Part shown: positions 60,233 to 64,000 of the stretch, in pieces
Numbering within the stretch: position 1 is the stretch's first letter
How the letters are laid out: the number at the start of each line of letters is the position of its first letter
Source: Paramecium octaurelia
Lineage: Eukaryota > Ciliophora > Oligohymenophorea > Peniculida > Parameciidae
Direction of reading: 5' to 3'
Assembly (NCBI GenBank): GCA_905182995.1
Contig: CAJJDP010000150.1
Span: 124,001-188,000 of the forward strand
DNA: 64,000 bases
Translations under genes and position numbers: made by a program
Notes under the pieces: generated by a model
Database searches by the model: none
What the model saw: the letters and a program-made list of their open reading frames with translations, nothing else
Told to the model about the DNA's origin: nothing

Positions 60233-63200
60233 TCATTTGCAAACAAACTTAAAAAATCTTGATCGAGAGTAGTCTAAAATGGAACTTTGGGTTATGCGCT
60301 CCTATTAGTGTTATTAGAGTTGCAAATAACATGATAATTTGACTACTATTGGTAATCTCTATTGTTTATGAATACTATAATACAAATGATCATCTTCATT
60401 ATCACATTCTAGTATATCACATTTTAAGTTTGAATTCAGATTTCCATTTTAGGCATGCTTTTCTAAGATTCTATTACGTCTGCTTCCTTCGGATGTTTAA
60501 GGTCTTTGCATTTTTTATATTTCATCTTCATTCATAAGTCTTTAATTATGCTGTGTAATAGCTCTGGTGTGTTTGATAGAATTGTTTCTTGATTGGTATT
60601 CAGAAGAAAGGTCACAAGGGTGTTCTTAACTTTTGCGCGTCTTTAAAATTGTCTGATTTATCTACGATAATCTTATAGCATTGAGTCCCTTCGGTTAATA
60701 AGACATTAAATTATTTTATATTTCAAGATTCCAAGACAATGACTATTTTAGATCTTTTCCATTTTCTTTTCACAATGTTCACATCGATGAAATTATGGAA
60801 ACTAGCTATTTCCCTACTCCTTTAGAAAAGTTCTTAAATTAATTTGAAGTTCATGTGAGGCATGTATAATTCATAATCGCGCTGAATCTCAAAAGACTCA
60901 AAAATATCCTTATACCTCCCCATAGATTCTTAGTAATCTCCTTTTTAATATAGTGTATCATACTTTTAGATTCAATCAATAGAGTCTTCTCATCCTTCGA
61001 ATCATAATCCTTTTCCACCTCTTAAATGACCTCATTGGTTTTACCAATGCTTAAGTTTGAAGTTCTCTTTGTTAAAAACTGTTTATTCACTGTAGCAACT
61101 ATTTTAGAACTCTCTTCTTGACTAAGTTCTTAATCCAAAGGTGTCATTTTCTTCTATTACTAAAATACGCCTTTACTGAATTGTAATCCTAGATTTTCTT
61201 CGAAATTAGTTTCTGCTGTTTTCGAAAATTATTCTTGACTTAAAAACAACGGCACTCCTCTTTTTGGTATATTGGTTATCTTCTTTTAAGATTTTCTAAG
61301 ATATCCATTTTAAGATGACGCCATATTCCTTTTAAGTTGATAATTGAATTCTTCTGACATTTTCGGATCTTTCAACAAATAATATAACACACTATCTGCG
61401 ATTTTGCCTTCCACACTTAGAGTAGATATTCTCTTTTCTAAATTGGTTCTCTTAAAAGCATTCCTCTCTTAACAACACTTTTTCTTATATTTCAACAAGG
61501 TTTTTGTTCTACTTGGAAATCCCGTAAGCATTGGGCAATTATAAAGTAAGTGAGTTGATTTATTACACCCAATACATTAAATATGGAACTCATCAAATCT
61601 TCCTGAGAATTTTACCAAATCTTTTAATTAACAATATTTTTCCTAAAGCTTATTAAAATTTTATACATAACCAAACTTCTTTGCTATCTATTGAAACTTA
61701 TCTCTATGCATTTTTAATATTCTAGATGGCTTTGTAGTTCTGCAATTTATTGAGTAGTTTTGGTCCAATAAAAAATCTTATTGTCCAAAAATTTCATCTT
61801 ACCCATCCATTTTCTGAATGGATACACAATTGCCAGAACCTTCTGGAAGAGATACGTAATACTCGACTTCCCCTTCACAAAGGATGTAAAGATATTTACT
61901 CTATTCTCCTTTTGTAAAAATACTCTACCAAGGGGTCAGCTTCTCCTCTTCGAAATCACCAGCCAAAGCCTACAAAAAATCAGAACTAAAATTATCATGA
62001 AAAAATGGAATCTTTGATATGCTTTTCAGATTTAAATCTAATATCATTTCCTAAAATAATTTGTATATTATTACAGTATACAAATTGCTAGGTAATAGTT
62101 GTTACAATTTAGACATATCGAATTAATCTTGTCCCATGCAATCATTCCATAAGTACTCAAAATATCTTCTAATTTTTATTTGCAATTCTGAGTTAAAACC
62201 TCTCACCCTCAAATATTTTTTCAAATCGTTCAAATCTAATCTTATTTGTTGTTCTTTCTTCTATATTGAATAGATGATTTATCCTATTGATGATACAAAA
62301 AACCCGAATGTACAACAAGATACAATGGCTACAAATATTATCAATACTCTTTCATTCAAATTCTAAGGAGTAAAGTCTCCGTATCCAATTGTGGTCATAG
62401 TTATTACACTCCAATAAAATGTGGTCAACTAAATTCATTTTACTATTTACGTAGCTTGTTATAAAATTAGCATCAACTAAATCTTCTTTGATAATCCAAG
62501 AGACATCCTTATTTTGTTTCCCCACATAATATAGAAAACAACAAAATGTGTGTGCTTCAATTATTATCAAATAGATCAATCGGACTAAATCATAGACTGC
62601 CCAATAATTGGTTGTCAATTCCAATTTATCCAGTATCAATCCTACTCTTTTTGGAACATCCAATATTTTTATTATCATAAATAGTGACAACAGATTGTTA
62701 CCTTGCGAATCAAAAAAATAACCTAATGATATCACTATGATTATTGAATCAATTATGCATTCATTCGAATGATAAAAGTTTTTAATTATTTTATGTCTGT
62801 CTGTCACCAAATAGCCTGCCTCATAATAACAACTATTTAATTTCACTAAAATGTCTATTAAATAACTGATAAAGGGAATTATCAGGAAGAAGATCTCGCT
62901 TTGTTTGTAATTTTCTGGCTCTCTGCTATCGAAGTCAAAGGAGAATTTAATGGAACAATACAAAAAGTTAAAGTTTATCATTATAAGCAAGTAAACATTC
63001 CATATGAGAATACATGTTTATTCGGGCTTAAAAAGGAATTTACTATGGGAAAAGTATTCAAATAATGATTGTATAGTGTAATATTTGAGTATAGTTATTT
63101 ATAATATGTGTTAGAGCCTAGACTCTGGAGCTGCTTTCTATGATTAAATAATATTTACTATATATTTGAAGTAATCATGTTTCACATAAAAGCTAAAATC

Positions 63201-63494
63201 TGCTGCTTTATCTCCAATTATTTTAAACATGTTGGCATCCAAATATTTAAAATCCTATGGAAATATAGATTGTGTGATTAATGTAATAAACTTTATTATT
63301 CTGATGAAAACGTTTAGGGGGTTCGCCTTAGAAAATTACTAATTTTATTCAGATGTCTAAATATTTTGATATTTTGAAAATTGCAATGTTTTGAAGTAAG
63401 CTGGACAGGATTTTAATTGTCTCTAGCTTCTCATTGAATCTGATTTTTTCATTCCTTATAACAGTTCTCTATTAGAGTGTAATTCAGAGTTCAT
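60233..63494 (-). CDS. cyclic-nucleotide-type K+ channel (KCNH/HCN superfamily) with zinc knuckle in tail
   Basis: About 1,055 residues. Six TM segments start near TCILIWNVYLLIMINF; the S4-like segment IIKILDVPKRVGLI has few basic residues. The pore has the K+ filter TTIGYGDFTP (about 62.37 kb). The C-linker and cyclic-nucleotide-binding fold follow (LYILCEGEVEYYVSL). A CCHC zinc knuckle (61535-61576) and a long charged tail come after. Introns of 22, 23 and 49 bp give an exact reading frame to TGA 60233-60235. The 22 bp intron lies just before the pore; the 49 bp intron near 60.7 kb removes an in-frame TGA. Likely a plasma or ciliary membrane K+ channel that tunes swimming. Confidence 0.9.
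61535..61576 (-). other. CCHC zinc-knuckle motif inside the K+ channel tail
   Basis: Encodes CIGCNKSTHLLYNC, an exact C-x2-C-x4-H-x4-C knuckle, about 100 residues after the cyclic-nucleotide-binding region. Such knuckles bind single-stranded nucleic acid or protein in other families. Confidence 0.85.
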
Positions 63495-64000
63495 CAAGTA
63501 TTGATATTTAATTAAATATTTTTGTAAATAAAGTACTAAGATAATTACTTAGATATAATCTAAATTCAGCATCATCAATATCTTTTAATTTCAGACATTA
63601 AGGTATTTTAATAGATAGAAACGAATTTTATCTATAACTATTACAATTGAGCTATTTTTTCTATTTTTTATATATGTCTTTTTAAATACTACTGATAATC
63701 AATAAATATTAAAAACTAGAGTATTGTAATTCATAACAAGGAGTAATAATTACAGTTCCATTGCAAATCATATACAGAGATTAAACGATCCATATAATTT
63801 AATTTTATAACAAAATACATGTTGAAATATACATACTTTAATCTTCTCGTAGGTATTCTTATAATGAAACACTGAGATTAAAAGCAAACAAAAAAGTTTA
63901 TTATGAAGTTAACAAATTGCTAATAAAATGAAATTACATATAAATAAATTAAATTCTATAAATTTTGTATAAACTTAACACAAGATTTATTCTCAACACC
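63495..64000. other. AT-rich flank, no gene seen
   Basis: 506 bp upstream of the K+ channel start. TGA-dense in all frames with no convincing exon. It probably holds the channel's promoter and 5' leader, and possibly the start region of the next gene beyond the window. Confidence 0.5.

Noticed and set aside
60233-62990. In-frame TGA near 60.7 kb as evidence for UGA readthrough
   Set aside because: A 49 bp GT-AG intron removes it and leaves a clean downstream frame to the stop, so no recoding is needed.
1-64000. CRISPR arrays, insertion sequences, bacterial promoters or ribosome binding sites
   Set aside because: None seen; the window is eukaryotic with spliced genes. No telomeric C4A2/C3A3 repeats were found either.

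Overview
The window reads as macronuclear-type DNA of a Paramecium-like oligohymenophorean ciliate. TAA and TAG are read as glutamine throughout: both Gln of the ABC signature LSGGQKQR at 17.98-18.0 kb are TAG. TGA is the only stop that closes recognisable genes. Genes are packed 20-300 bp apart on both strands and cut by tiny GT-AG introns, mostly 19-36 bp, a few near 47-49 bp. AT content is high. Several families are typical of ciliates: a TmcB-like giant membrane protein, a giant IP3-receptor channel, a Paramecium-type surface-antigen repeat protein and many coiled-coil proteins. Standard-code ORF calling shatters almost every gene; the models here come from manual splicing in the ciliate code. 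Where possible I checked that exon sums divide by three.

Layout. 0-6.4 kb: heat-shock factor (runs off the left edge), PP5 phosphatase, and a kinase-like/propeller type I membrane protein. 6.6-16.3 kb: a giant IP3-receptor-type Ca2+ release channel with a small unknown gene upstream. 16.4-25.2 kb: full-length ABCB transporter, DUF4378 cytoskeletal-type protein, a tiny gene, and arsenite methyltransferase. 25.2-34.5 kb: two-domain TPC-like cation channel, small membrane proteins, PH-domain kinase, tandem SP-RING-like zinc protein, tRNA-Val, Rab GTPase. 34.6-42.3 kb: 1.67-kilo-residue TmcB-like protein, coiled-coil protein, tandem PX protein. 42.4-49.4 kb: MTR4 RNA helicase, ERV1 sulfhydryl oxidase, coiled-coil protein, an unknown gene, UBE2W-type E2. 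49.4-54 kb: unknown genes and a surface-antigen-like secreted protein. 54.2-64 kb: SAP-PHD-SP-RING SUMO ligase, C2-domain protein, coiled-coil protein, cyclic-nucleotide-type K+ channel with a zinc knuckle in its tail.

There is no operon logic. The recurring themes are Ca2+ and cation signalling (IP3 receptor, TPC-like channel, K+ channel, C2 and PX proteins), stress and proteostasis (HSF, PP5, UBE2W, ERV1, ArsM) and SUMO-type zinc modules (two separate SP-RING proteins). The most interesting items are the protein with repeated SP-RING-like modules, the CCHC knuckle in a K+ channel, the TPC-like channel with introns at nearly the same site in both pores, the histidine tract in the ABCB linker and the kinase-like receptor.

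Limits: all splice sites are by eye. Genes at 46.8-48.7, 49.4-51.2, 52.9-54.0 and 57.3-58.8 kb have uncertain ends. Family names rest on motifs I can see, not on database searches.
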